Shown piece by piece: positions 51,686 to 59,860 of a DNA stretch of 64,000 nucleotides (within the stretch, counting starts at the first letter, position 1; each line of letters opens with the position of its first letter). The position numbers and the translations under genes were made by a program. The notes beneath the pieces were generated by a model. That model ran no database searches and was not told the origin of the DNA. It saw only the letters and a list, made by a program, of their open reading frames with translations. Origin of the DNA: Volucribacter amazonae. Lineage in GTDB: Bacteria; Pseudomonadota; Gammaproteobacteria; Enterobacterales; Pasteurellaceae. The stretch is taken from the NCBI RefSeq assembly GCF_029783845.1, contig NZ_LWID01000001.1, forward strand, positions 868,001 through 932,000, given 5' to 3'.

Positions 51686-52413
51686 TATTTTTCCTCGTGT
51701 TGAGCTAAGGCTTGGCGCTGTGCTTGGAACAGGGTTTCACAACCTTGTTTGGCTAAATCTAATAAAGTTAATAATTGTTGATGGCTAAAAGGTTCGCCTT
51801 CGGCAGTACCTTGTACCTCAATCATTCTACCGTCCTCCAACATTACCACATTCATATCAGTTTCCGCGGCGGAATCTTCCACATATTCTAAATCGCAAAC
51901 TTCCTCGCCATTGACAATGCCTACGGAAATCGCAGCCACTAAACCTTTAATGGGATTGGTGGTTAATACCCCTTCGGCGATTAATTTGTTAATGGCATCG
52001 ATTAAGGCAACACAAGCCCCTGTAATCGCCGCAGTGCGTGTACCGCCGTCTGCTTGGATAACATCGCAATCTAAGGTAATGGAACGCTCGCCAAGAGCAT
52101 TTAAGTCTATCATTGCTCGTAAAGAACGGGCGATCAAACGTTGAATTTCCATAGTACGCCCACTTTGTTTTCCTTTGGCTGCCTCACGTTGCATTCTGCT
52201 GTGAGTAGAGCGAGGTAACATACCATATTCAGCAGTTACCCAACCTTGCCCTTGTCCTTTTAAAAAGCGAGGCACTGAGTCATCAACTGAGGCGGTACAT
52301 AACACTTTGGTTTCGCCAAATTCTACCAACACTGAGCCTTCGGCGTGTTTGGTATAATGACGTGTTAATTTTATAGGACGAGGTTGGTGGGCTAAACGGT
52401 TTTGTGGACGCAT
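51685..52413 (-). CDS. rph: Ribonuclease PH
   Basis: A phosphorolytic 3'-exonuclease that trims tRNA 3' ends. The 242 residues have MRPQNRLAHQPRPIKLTRHY, the phosphate-site arginines in MLPRSTHSRMQRE, QRLIARSLRAMIDL, and DCDVIQADGGTRTAAITGA. I start at the Met at 52413 with AAGGA upstream; the open frame runs 49 codons further, into an element remnant, and is rejected. pyrE follows with a 1-bp overlap. Confidence 0.96.
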   Translation of the reverse strand: MRPQNRLAHQPRPIKLTRHYTKHAEGSVLVEFGETKVLCTASVDDSVPRFLKGQGQGWVTAEYGMLPRSTHSRMQREAAKGKQSGRTMEIQRLIARSLRAMIDLNALGERSITLDCDVIQADGGTRTAAITGACVALIDAINKLIAEGVLTTNPIKGLVAAISVGIVNGEEVCDLEYVEDSAAETDMNVVMLEDGRMIEVQGTAEGEPFSHQQLLTLLDLAKQGCETLFQAQRQALAQHEEK

Positions 52414-52452
52414 AATATTTCCTTGTTTGCTATATTGCTTTAACCGATAAAC

Positions 52453-52486
52453 ACTGTCGTTCCACTTTAAATTAAAACGACGATAA
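52453..52486 (-). repeat. Minimal Correia-like palindrome (core lost)
   Basis: TGTCGTTCCACTTTAAA joined directly to TTAAAACGACGATA: two terminal repeats with nothing between. It lies in the divergent rph-yicC gap, 40 bp before rph. Confidence 0.6.
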
Positions 52487-52628
52487 ATACCGATTAATGC
52501 GTAAAAAGATTTGCCATATTCTAGCACGCGGTGCAATTTATGGGTAGAATGAACAATCAATTTCCGCTTTTGTAAGCAACCTTAAACAGAATTGACAATA
52601 TTACATTGAACAACGCAAGGACATTAAA

Positions 52629-53492
52629 ATGATTTATAGTATGACCGCTTTCGCACGTTACGAGTTAAAACAGGACTGGGGAACAGCTATTTGGGAAGTT
52701 CGCTCGGTTAATCAACGTTATTTAGAAACTGTTTTCCGCTTGCCTGAGCAATTTCGTGGTTTAGAGAATACCTTGCGTGAAAAATTACGGCAGCGATTAA
52801 CTCGTGGTAAAGTGGAATGTAGCTTACGTTTTGAGGCGGAACAAAAGCATCAGACCGAATTGCGACTTAATACCGAGTTTGCACAAAGTGTGATTAAGTC
52901 TTTACAATGGTTAAAACAGCAAGCTGGCGAGGGCGATATTAATCTCACCGAATTATTACGTTACCCCGGTGTCGTGGCAATGCCTGAACAAAATGTTGAT
53001 CAGATTAGTCAGGATTTACTTAGTGCATTTGATCAACTGTTAGGGGAGTTTATTGCAATGCGAGGGCGCGAGGGCGAAAAATTAGCTCAAGTGATTCAAC
53101 AGCGTTTAGATTTGATTGATGTTGAAGTGGCAAAAGTGCGGTCAAAAATGCCAGAAATTTTACAATGGCAACGTGAACGTTTATTACAACGTTTTGCCGA
53201 TGCGCAATTACAAGCCGATCCTAGCCGCTTAGAACAGGAATTAGTGTTATTAGCACAACGCATTGACGTAGCGGAAGAATTAGATCGTTTACAAATGCAC
53301 CTAAAAGAAACCCACAATATTTTACGCAAAGGTGGGGCTGTCGGACGAAAATTGGATTTTATGATGCAAGAGCTTAATCGTGAGTCCAATACCTTAGCGT
53401 CTAAATCCATTAATGCTGAGGTAACCAATTCCGCAGTGGAATTAAAGGTATTGATTGAGCAAATGCGAGAGCAAGTGCAGAATTTAGAATAA
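52629..53492 (+). CDS. yicC: YicC-family endoribonuclease/adaptor
   Basis: A 287-residue protein with the YicC N-terminal domain (MTAFARYELKQDWGTAIWE, VRSVNQRYLE) and the DUF1732 C-terminal domain (GRKLDFMMQELNRESNTL, ending in MREQVQNLE). YicC of E. coli is reported to be an RNase acting on small RNAs such as RyhB. Divergent from rph, as in E. coli, and followed by ygfZ after 10 bp. An uptake signal is inside (near 53133). Confidence 0.92.
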   Translation: MIYSMTAFARYELKQDWGTAIWEVRSVNQRYLETVFRLPEQFRGLENTLREKLRQRLTRGKVECSLRFEAEQKHQTELRLNTEFAQSVIKSLQWLKQQAGEGDINLTELLRYPGVVAMPEQNVDQISQDLLSAFDQLLGEFIAMRGREGEKLAQVIQQRLDLIDVEVAKVRSKMPEILQWQRERLLQRFADAQLQADPSRLEQELVLLAQRIDVAEELDRLQMHLKETHNILRKGGAVGRKLDFMMQELNRESNTLASKSINAEVTNSAVELKVLIEQMREQVQNLE

Positions 53493-53502
53493 GGGAAAGC
53501 AG

Positions 53503-54324
53503 ATGTTAATTGAGTTAAGCCATTATATAATTATTGATATTCAAGGCGAGGACAGTCGCAAATATTTGCAAGGACAGCTGACCTGCGATATAGAGCAACT
53601 TGCCATTGGCAATTCTACCCTAACGGCACATTGTGATCCTAAGGGCAAAGTGCAATCTCTGTTTCGTTTAGTGGCGGTTGCAGAACAGCATTTTTATGCC
53701 ATTATTGATCGCTGTTTATTGCCGAGTGCGTTAGAAGCATTAAAAAAATATGCAGTGTTTTCTAAGGTGAGTTTTCAACTGCTTGAGACACAAATTATCG
53801 GAGTAATTGGGCAATCTTTGCAAGCGGATTATGTGCTTACTCTTGCCGACCAACGCCAACTCGCCATTAATTTATCGCCCCAAACTATTGCTTTTGACGG
53901 ACAACTTGCCCATTGGCAAATCGCAGATATTCAAGCAGGATTACCAAGTTTAACCACACAAACGCAACTTGAATTTTTACCGCAAGCCTTAAATTTACAA
54001 GCCATTGAGCAAGCCATTTCATTCCAAAAAGGGTGCTATATTGGGCAAGAAATGGTGGCAAGGGCAAAATATCGTGGTGCGAATAAACGGGCGATGTTGA
54101 GTTTTTATGCTCAAACGCAGGCTTGCCCTGCCATTGGTTCTGAACTAGAAATGGATTTAGGGGAAAGTTGGCGAGCCACTGGGGTTGTGATAAGTGCGGT
54201 CAATTTTGCAGGAGATTTATATTTACAAGCAGTGTTGAATAATCAGTTAGATCCTGAAACAGCTTTTCGTTTACCACAGGATCATAGCCCATTAACCCGA
54301 TTACCTTTGCCCTATGAAATATAG
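53503..54324 (+). CDS. ygfZ: tRNA-modifying protein YgfZ
   Basis: A folate-binding protein of the aminomethyltransferase fold (273 aa) that supports Fe-S enzymes such as MiaB. The signature KGCYIGQEMVARAKYRG with its single cysteine is intact, near residue 182, and YLQGQLTCDIEQL is at the N-terminus. GGGAAAGCAG precedes the ATG. Its TAG stop is formed by the TATAG terminus of the small Correia-like palindrome at 54320-54354. Confidence 0.93.
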   Translation: MLIELSHYIIIDIQGEDSRKYLQGQLTCDIEQLAIGNSTLTAHCDPKGKVQSLFRLVAVAEQHFYAIIDRCLLPSALEALKKYAVFSKVSFQLLETQIIGVIGQSLQADYVLTLADQRQLAINLSPQTIAFDGQLAHWQIADIQAGLPSLTTQTQLEFLPQALNLQAIEQAISFQKGCYIGQEMVARAKYRGANKRAMLSFYAQTQACPAIGSELEMDLGESWRATGVVISAVNFAGDLYLQAVLNNQLDPETAFRLPQDHSPLTRLPLPYEI

Positions 54325-54354
54325 TCGCTCCCACTTTAAAGTGAAACGACCATA
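54320..54354 (+). repeat. Minimal Correia-like palindrome at the ygfZ stop
   Basis: TATAGTCGCTCCCACTTT fused to AAAGTGAAACGACCATA. Two ends of the element family without core; as RNA it folds into one hairpin and may act as the ygfZ transcript end. Confidence 0.7.
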
Positions 54355-54433
54355 AAAATAGGAAAAAACATTGCACGCAAGCAAGGGTAATGATAAAACT
54401 AACAAATCTTTTTTATTATAGGAAGTAGTCATT

Positions 54434-55516
54434 ATGTCAGAAGTTTTTAATTTTAGTGCAGGCCCAGCAATGATGCCTAAAGCTGTATTACAACAAGCAC
54501 AACAAGAATTGTTAAATTGGCAAGGGCAAGGCACCTCAGTAATGGAAGTGAGCCATCGTGGTCAATATTTTATGGCATTGGCTCGCCAATCGGAACAAGA
54601 TTTACGTCAACTTTATCAAATCCCTGATAACTATAAGATTTTATTTTTACAAGGCGGTGCAAGAGGGCAATTTGCCGCCATTCCGATGAATTTAATCGGT
54701 TGTCGTGGTAAAAATAAAGCCCTTTACCTTAATAGTGGGCATTGGTCAGCCACCGCCGCCAAAGAGGCTCGCCTTTTTGCTGATATTGATGAAGTGAGTA
54801 TTGTGAACGAGCAATTAGCCATTACTCAGTTAGATTTTAGCCAAGTAGCGGATCAATATGATTATGTGCATTATTGCCCAAATGAAACCATTAGTGGTGT
54901 GGAAATTTTCGCTATTCCTGAAGTTGGCAATGCAGTATTGGTGGCGGATATGTCTTCTAATATTCTTTCTCGTCAAATTGATATTAGCCGTTTTGGTATT
55001 ATTTATGCAGGGGCACAAAAAAACCTCGGACCTGCAGGCATTACCTTAGTGATCATTCGTGAAGATTTAATTGGCAAAGCTGCAACAACCACACCAACTA
55101 TTTGGAATTATGCGGTACAAGCGAATGCGGACTCAATGATCAATACACCGCCTACCTTTGCTTGGTATCTTTGTTCTTTAGTATTTAAATATATGTTGCA
55201 ACAAGGTGGTTTATCCGTTTATGAGCAGCGTAATGCGGAAAAAGCCAAACGCCTCTATGATTACATTGATAACAGCAAGTTATATCGCAATGTGGTGGCA
55301 AAGGCTAACCGTTCAACCATGAATGTGACTTTTGTAACAGGCAATCCAGAATTAGACGCACAATTTGTTGCCGAAGCCACTGCCGCAGGTTTGCAGGCGT
55401 TAAAAGGGCATAAGGTATTAGGGGGGATGCGTGCCTCAATTTATAATGCGATGCCAATAGAGGGCGTTGAGGCGTTAATCCGCTTTATGCAACAATTTGA
55501 ACAACAACATAGTTAA
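54434..55516 (+). CDS. serC: Phosphoserine aminotransferase SerC
   Basis: A PLP aminotransferase for serine (3-phosphohydroxypyruvate to phosphoserine) and for the pyridoxal pathway. The 360 residues have FNFSAGPAMMPKAVL, FLQGGARGQFAAIPMN and the PLP lysine in YAGAQKNLGPAG. GGAAG precedes the ATG. It leads a serC-hisC-aroA operon with gaps of 13 and 1 bp. Confidence 0.97.
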   Translation: MSEVFNFSAGPAMMPKAVLQQAQQELLNWQGQGTSVMEVSHRGQYFMALARQSEQDLRQLYQIPDNYKILFLQGGARGQFAAIPMNLIGCRGKNKALYLNSGHWSATAAKEARLFADIDEVSIVNEQLAITQLDFSQVADQYDYVHYCPNETISGVEIFAIPEVGNAVLVADMSSNILSRQIDISRFGIIYAGAQKNLGPAGITLVIIREDLIGKAATTTPTIWNYAVQANADSMINTPPTFAWYLCSLVFKYMLQQGGLSVYEQRNAEKAKRLYDYIDNSKLYRNVVAKANRSTMNVTFVTGNPELDAQFVAEATAAGLQALKGHKVLGGMRASIYNAMPIEGVEALIRFMQQFEQQHS

Positions 55517-55529
55517 TGGTTAGTCCAAG

Positions 55530-56627
55530 ATGAAATTTATTAATATTGCCAACGAAGGGGTAAAACACTTATCGCCTTATCAAGCAGGTAAACCCATTGA
55601 AGAATTAGAACGTGAATTAGGTATTGCTAATATTATTAAACTTGCTTCAAATGAAAACCCTTTTGGTTTTCCTGAGTCCGCTAAACAAGCGATCCAAGCT
55701 CAACTTGCGGATTTAACACGTTATCCTGATTCCAATGGCTTTTATTTTAAACAAAAAGTGGCGGATAAATTTGGTTTATCGGCGGAACAAATTACCCTAG
55801 GTAATGGCTCAAATGATTTATTAGAGCTGATTTTTCAAACCTTTGTGAGCGAACGAGATGAAGTGATTTTCTCACAATATACCTTTATCGTTGCCCCTTT
55901 AGCCACGCAAGCACGCAATGCCAAAGCGGTGGTAGTGCCTGCGGTTAATTATGGACACGATTTAAGCGGTTTCTTAACGGCGATTAGCCCAGCCACTAAA
56001 TTAATTTATATTGCCAATCCCAATAACCCAACAGGGACATTTTTATCACACCAACAGATCGCCGATTTCTTGGCACAAGTGCCTGAACATATTTTGGTGG
56101 TCTTAGATGAGGCTTATACGGAATTTACTCAGCCACAAGAACGGGTCAATGCTTTTGCTTTATTGCAACAATATCCTAATTTAGTGGTATGCCGCACCCT
56201 ATCAAAAGCCTATGGATTAGCAGGTTTACGCTTAGGCTATGCGGTGTCTTGCCCTGAAATTGCAGGTTTGTTTAATCGTGTGCGTCAGCCTTTTAATTGC
56301 AATAGCCTTGCCTTAGCGGCAGGTATGGCAATATTAGATGATGAACAATTTATTGCTCAAGTAGCCGAAAATAATCAGCAAGGGCTAACCTTATTACAAC
56401 AATTTTTTTCTGAAAAAGGGTTAAGTTATGTGCCGTCAAAGGGCAATTTTGTGTTACTTGATGTGGGGCAACCTGCTTTACCAATTTACCAAGCCTTATT
56501 GGAACAAGGGGTGATTGTACGCCCTGTGGCTGGTTATGGCTTGCCTAATCATTTGCGTGTAAGCATTGGTTTACCTGAGGAAAATCAACGTTTCTTAACC
56601 GCATTAAGCAAGGTACTAGGATTATAA
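55530..56627 (+). CDS. hisC: Histidinol-phosphate aminotransferase HisC
   Basis: A class I PLP aminotransferase, 365 residues, acting on histidinol phosphate and often on aromatic amino acids. Visible are LASNENPFGFPESA, YIANPNNPTGTFL, VVLDEAYTEF, and the Schiff-base lysine in TLSKAYGLAGLRLGYA. No other his genes are nearby. Its place between serC and aroA suggests a role in aromatic amino acid transamination in addition to, or instead of, histidine synthesis; this is inference. Confidence 0.93.
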   Translation: MKFINIANEGVKHLSPYQAGKPIEELERELGIANIIKLASNENPFGFPESAKQAIQAQLADLTRYPDSNGFYFKQKVADKFGLSAEQITLGNGSNDLLELIFQTFVSERDEVIFSQYTFIVAPLATQARNAKAVVVPAVNYGHDLSGFLTAISPATKLIYIANPNNPTGTFLSHQQIADFLAQVPEHILVVLDEAYTEFTQPQERVNAFALLQQYPNLVVCRTLSKAYGLAGLRLGYAVSCPEIAGLFNRVRQPFNCNSLALAAGMAILDDEQFIAQVAENNQQGLTLLQQFFSEKGLSYVPSKGNFVLLDVGQPALPIYQALLEQGVIVRPVAGYGLPNHLRVSIGLPEENQRFLTALSKVLGL

Positions 56628-56628
56628 T

Positions 56629-57939
56629 ATGCAAGATATTCAATCAATTACCCTCAATCCCATTGCCAAAGTTGAGGGCGTGATTAATTTACCCGGCTCA
56701 AAAAGCCTGTCTAATCGTGCGTTATTATTAGCAGCTTTAGCCAAAGGCACCACCAAAGTAACCAATTTATTGGATAGTGATGATGTACGTTATATGTTAG
56801 CGGCGTTGGCACAATTAGGAGTGAAGTATCAATTATCCGCCGATAAATCGGAATGTGAAATCATTGGTTTAGGGCAAGCCTTTGATTGGCAAGATGGGTT
56901 GAGCTTATTTTTAGGCAATGCTGGAACGGCAATGCGTCCCTTAACAGCGGCATTATGCCTCGCCAATCCTTATGGTAAGCAGAATGAAATTATTTTAACG
57001 GGCGAACCTCGTATGAAAGAACGCCCAATTAAGCATTTGGTGGACGCATTACGCCAAGCAGGGGCTGAAATTGATTATTTAGAACAAGAGGGCTATCCAC
57101 CCTTAGCTATTCGCAATGTAGGATTGAAAGGAGGAAAAGTTAGCATTGATGGTTCAATTTCTTCCCAATTTTTGACCGCACTTTTAATGGCTGCCCCGAT
57201 GGCTGAGCAGGATACGGAAATTGAAATTATTGGCGATTTGGTATCAAAACCTTACATAGATATTACCCTCAATATGATGGCGATCTTTGGGGTTGAGGTT
57301 ATCAATCAGGACTATCGCCGTTTTAAGGTAAAAGGACAACAGCAATATCAATCGCCACAACATTATATGGTTGAGGGCGATGCTTCTTCTGCCTCTTATT
57401 TTCTTGCCGCTGGTGCAATTAAAGGCAAGGTAAAAGTAACAGGTATTGGCAAAAACTCCATTCAAGGCGACCGTTTATTTGCTGATGTATTGGCTAAAAT
57501 GGGAGCAAAAATCACTTGGGGCGAGGATTTTATCCAAGCAGAACGTGGGGAATTAATCGGTGTGGATATGGATATGAACCATATTCCTGATGCGGCTATG
57601 ACCATTGCAACCACTGCTTTATTTGCTCAAGGCGAAACCGTTATCCGTAATATTTATAATTGGCGAGTAAAAGAAACGGATCGCTTGAGTGCTATGGCAA
57701 CAGAGTTACGCAAAGTGGGGGCGACAGTGGAAGAGGGCGAAGATTTTATTCGTATTCAGCCTTTGCCATTAACGGATTTTCAACATGCACAAATTGAAAC
57801 CTACAATGACCACCGTATGGCGATGTGCTTTGCTCTGATTGCTTTATCAAATACCCCTGTTACCATTTTAGATCCAAAATGCACCGCAAAAACCTTTCCA
57901 ACTTTTTTTGATGAATTTTTGCGGATTGCACAATCTTAA
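56629..57939 (+). CDS. aroA: 3-phosphoshikimate 1-carboxyvinyltransferase (EPSP synthase)
   Basis: Transfers enolpyruvate from PEP to shikimate-3-P in the chorismate pathway. The 436-residue two-domain protein has PGSKSLSNRALLLAALA, LGNAGTAMRPLTAALC, GEPRMKERPI and the C-terminal YNDHRMAMCFALIAL. The LGNAGTAMRPL form is the class I (glyphosate-sensitive) type. It starts 1 bp after hisC. An uptake signal lies inside (near 57175). Confidence 0.98.
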   Translation: MQDIQSITLNPIAKVEGVINLPGSKSLSNRALLLAALAKGTTKVTNLLDSDDVRYMLAALAQLGVKYQLSADKSECEIIGLGQAFDWQDGLSLFLGNAGTAMRPLTAALCLANPYGKQNEIILTGEPRMKERPIKHLVDALRQAGAEIDYLEQEGYPPLAIRNVGLKGGKVSIDGSISSQFLTALLMAAPMAEQDTEIEIIGDLVSKPYIDITLNMMAIFGVEVINQDYRRFKVKGQQQYQSPQHYMVEGDASSASYFLAAGAIKGKVKVTGIGKNSIQGDRLFADVLAKMGAKITWGEDFIQAERGELIGVDMDMNHIPDAAMTIATTALFAQGETVIRNIYNWRVKETDRLSAMATELRKVGATVEEGEDFIRIQPLPLTDFQHAQIETYNDHRMAMCFALIALSNTPVTILDPKCTAKTFPTFFDEFLRIAQS

Positions 57940-57944
57940 TCATC

Positions 57945-58003
57945 TTTTGCCATAGAGCGACATAGAACAACAATCAAATGCTGATGTTATCTCTATGGCA
58001 AAA
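57945..58003 (+). other. 13-bp perfect inverted repeat before the lipoprotein gene
   Basis: TTTTGCCATAGAG (57945-57957) and CTCTATGGCAAAA (57991-58003) flank a 33-nt loop. There is no U-run on either side to suggest an ordinary terminator; an aroA transcript end with processing, or an operator, is possible. Confidence 0.45.
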
Positions 58004-58023
58004 CATACCAAACGAGAGAAAAA

Positions 58024-58701
58024 ATGTTAAAAAAACTGACCGCACTTAGTCTTACTATGGGCTTAATGGCTTGTACAACCACGCAATCCGAGCTGAAATG
58101 GATAACTTATAAAGATATAAACGGCAATAACCAAGCCTTAACCTTTACCCAACAAGCCAAGGCTGATTTACAACAAGCACAAGGCGAGGCTTTACAACAA
58201 AAGGTGTTTGGCAATCCTGCTGAATATGTGAACTTAGGCGATATTTATCTGCTTGCAGTAGGCAATAACCAATATATACGCATTATCTTACAACAGGGAC
58301 AGCAATCCATTAATCCCTATGATAAAACTGCTTTAACTCAACTGGGCAAGGCAAAGCAATTTGAGGTTTACCAATTTGCCCAAGGGCGGATTAGCCATAA
58401 TCGCTTTACTGCGGAGCAAGGCATTTGCCATAGTTTTCAACGGAAAAAACAGGGGGTAAAACTTGAGGCAAGCAGTAATTACTACGCTACCCCACAACAA
58501 TTTTTTACCAGTTTAATCAGTGCCACGCTTAGCCAACAACAAGAGCCAAGCCATTTTAATTACCGCTCAGAATTCAGCCTAAAGGATCCTCATCTACGCC
58601 AACAAATTGAGCAAGATGAACAGCAACAAGGCAAACAAAACGCCCTAAACTACGCTAAACAGCAAGTTAGTTTCTTACGCAATGTGGTGTGTAGTAAATA
58701 A
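58024..58701 (+). CDS. Predicted lipoprotein of unknown function
   Basis: Not recognised. The 225-residue product has a lipoprotein signal (KKLTALSLTMGLMAC; Cys at about 17, lipobox LMAC), with Thr-Thr-Thr at +2 to +4, which would favour outer-membrane sorting. The rest is Gln-rich and polar (many QQ pairs), with no transmembrane segment or repeat. A second cysteine pair, GICHSF and the terminal VVCSK, could form a disulfide. It stands alone between aroA and malM. An uptake signal lies in its signal-peptide codons (near 58037). Confidence 0.75.
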   Translation: MLKKLTALSLTMGLMACTTTQSELKWITYKDINGNNQALTFTQQAKADLQQAQGEALQQKVFGNPAEYVNLGDIYLLAVGNNQYIRIILQQGQQSINPYDKTALTQLGKAKQFEVYQFAQGRISHNRFTAEQGICHSFQRKKQGVKLEASSNYYATPQQFFTSLISATLSQQQEPSHFNYRSEFSLKDPHLRQQIEQDEQQQGKQNALNYAKQQVSFLRNVVCSK

Positions 58702-58702
58702 G

Positions 58703-58789
58703 TATAGTCGTCTCACTTTAAAATAATGCAGTGTCAGTACGTTGTCTTTGGTGTACTGCTTTGTCTTATTCTAGTTTGAAACGACCATA
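58703..58789 (-). repeat. Correia-like element, inverted and shortened
   Basis: TATAGTCGTCTCACTTTAAAATAATGCAG at the left (listed here as TATAGTCGTCTC + ACTTTAAAATAATGCAG) to TTTGAAACGACCATA at the right, with TTGTCTTTGGTGTACTGC and TTTGTCTTATTC between; 87 bp. It lies between the convergent lipoprotein gene and malM. Confidence 0.8.
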
Positions 58790-58793
58790 ATAT

Positions 58794-59663
58794 TTATTGG
58801 GGGGGGTATTTGGTAGATACCCCTTGTAAAAACCGCTGTCTTGGACTGGTTAATCCCAGTTTCTCCGCTTCATTAACTAAATTCATGGCTTTATTAATAT
58901 CGCCAGCTTTGAGAGCTTTTGTTACTGCCTGATTAAAATAATTTTCGGTATCTTTATCCACCGAAATATTTATTGCTTGAGGATTTTGTGTTGGTGTTAC
59001 TGAGCTTAGTATTGCTGCATTCTTATTCGCGGACGAAAACAGCTTATCTAACCCGATAAAACGTGTTGTTTGTTCGTTACTTACTTTTATTGTAATTTTA
59101 CCGTTTAAGCTATGTTTAATCTTAAGATCATTAATCGCTGGTGGTTGATTTCCCATCGCTTTGGCATAGGTTTTAGCGGGGTGAGGGATTGTGGTTGTTT
59201 GTGCTAAATCTTGTGCAGTAGTATAGATCAACAGGTAAATATCATCTTGATTAGGCGTTGGGGTTAGATTAAGTTCTGCGCTAAAACGATTGTCGCTTAG
59301 TCCTCGCTCGCCTTGGAACTTAAATGTGCTAGCAGGATATTGTGTTGCAGGGTTAAAATGGCTGTCAAAAACCATTACATTGGGAATAAATACCTGATCA
59401 TTTACAATCAAGCTATCGATCTCAATATGTAAACTGCCTTGATTGGCTGGCAGGCGATATGCCGCTACCGGGCTTGCAATACCCGCAAATTTTTCGGTAA
59501 ATCGTTGCCGATGTTGAGCGGTTAATGTTGTTTGTGTTGATTGTGCCAAGGAAATAGTTTGCCAATCAAGTTGTTGTAACGTTTGAATCGCAATTTGTGG
59601 CGTTGCTATTGAAATACTATGAATACTCATCAAAAATAATGTGAGAAATAATCCTTTTTTCAT
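58794..59663 (-). CDS. malM: Maltose operon periplasmic protein MalM-like
   Basis: MalM family: periplasmic protein of the maltose regulon whose function is unknown. The 289 residues have a Sec signal peptide (KKGLFLTLFLMSIHSISIA, cleavage near residue 20) and the family's beta-rich middle (LPANQGSLHIEIDSLI, YLLIYTTAQDLA). It lacks the lipobox-like features of some relatives. Downstream of lamB as in E. coli, but separated by an element. The last codons are AAA TAC CCC CCC CAA TAA: a C8 run sits at the very end. Confidence 0.82.
   Translation of the reverse strand: MKKGLFLTLFLMSIHSISIATPQIAIQTLQQLDWQTISLAQSTQTTLTAQHRQRFTEKFAGIASPVAAYRLPANQGSLHIEIDSLIVNDQVFIPNVMVFDSHFNPATQYPASTFKFQGERGLSDNRFSAELNLTPTPNQDDIYLLIYTTAQDLAQTTTIPHPAKTYAKAMGNQPPAINDLKIKHSLNGKITIKVSNEQTTRFIGLDKLFSSANKNAAILSSVTPTQNPQAINISVDKDTENYFNQAVTKALKAGDINKAMNLVNEAEKLGLTSPRQRFLQGVSTKYPPQ
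58799..58806 (-). repeat. C8 run at the end of malM (coding strand)
   Basis: Eight G on the plus strand, three codons before the malM stop. Slippage would only exchange the last residues for a short tail encoded by the adjacent element. Confidence 0.7.
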
Positions 59664-59735
59664 TTTTGCCCCCTAAATGCATGATGACCTTGGCGAGCTA
59701 TTGCTCGCCAATATAGTCTTTCCACTGTTTTATTT

Positions 59736-59841
59736 TATAGTCGTTTCGATTTAAAATGAGACAAGGCGGTACGCCGAAGACAGTACAAGTAGTACGGCGA
59801 GGCGTACCAACACTGTATCACTTTAAAGTGGAACGACTATA
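59736..59841 (+). repeat. Correia-like inverted-repeat element, best preserved copy
   Basis: 106 bp from TATAGTCGTTTCGATT to AAAGTGGAACGACTATA, with near-perfect terminal repeats of about 29 bp and core GAAGACAGTACAAGTAGTA. It splits lamB from malM. Confidence 0.92.
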
Positions 59842-59860
59842 AATTGACGGCTATAAATGT

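Noticed and set aside
52414..52560. Upstream extension of rph
   Set aside because: It crosses an element remnant, lacks a ribosome site, and the Met at 52413 gives the family N-terminus.
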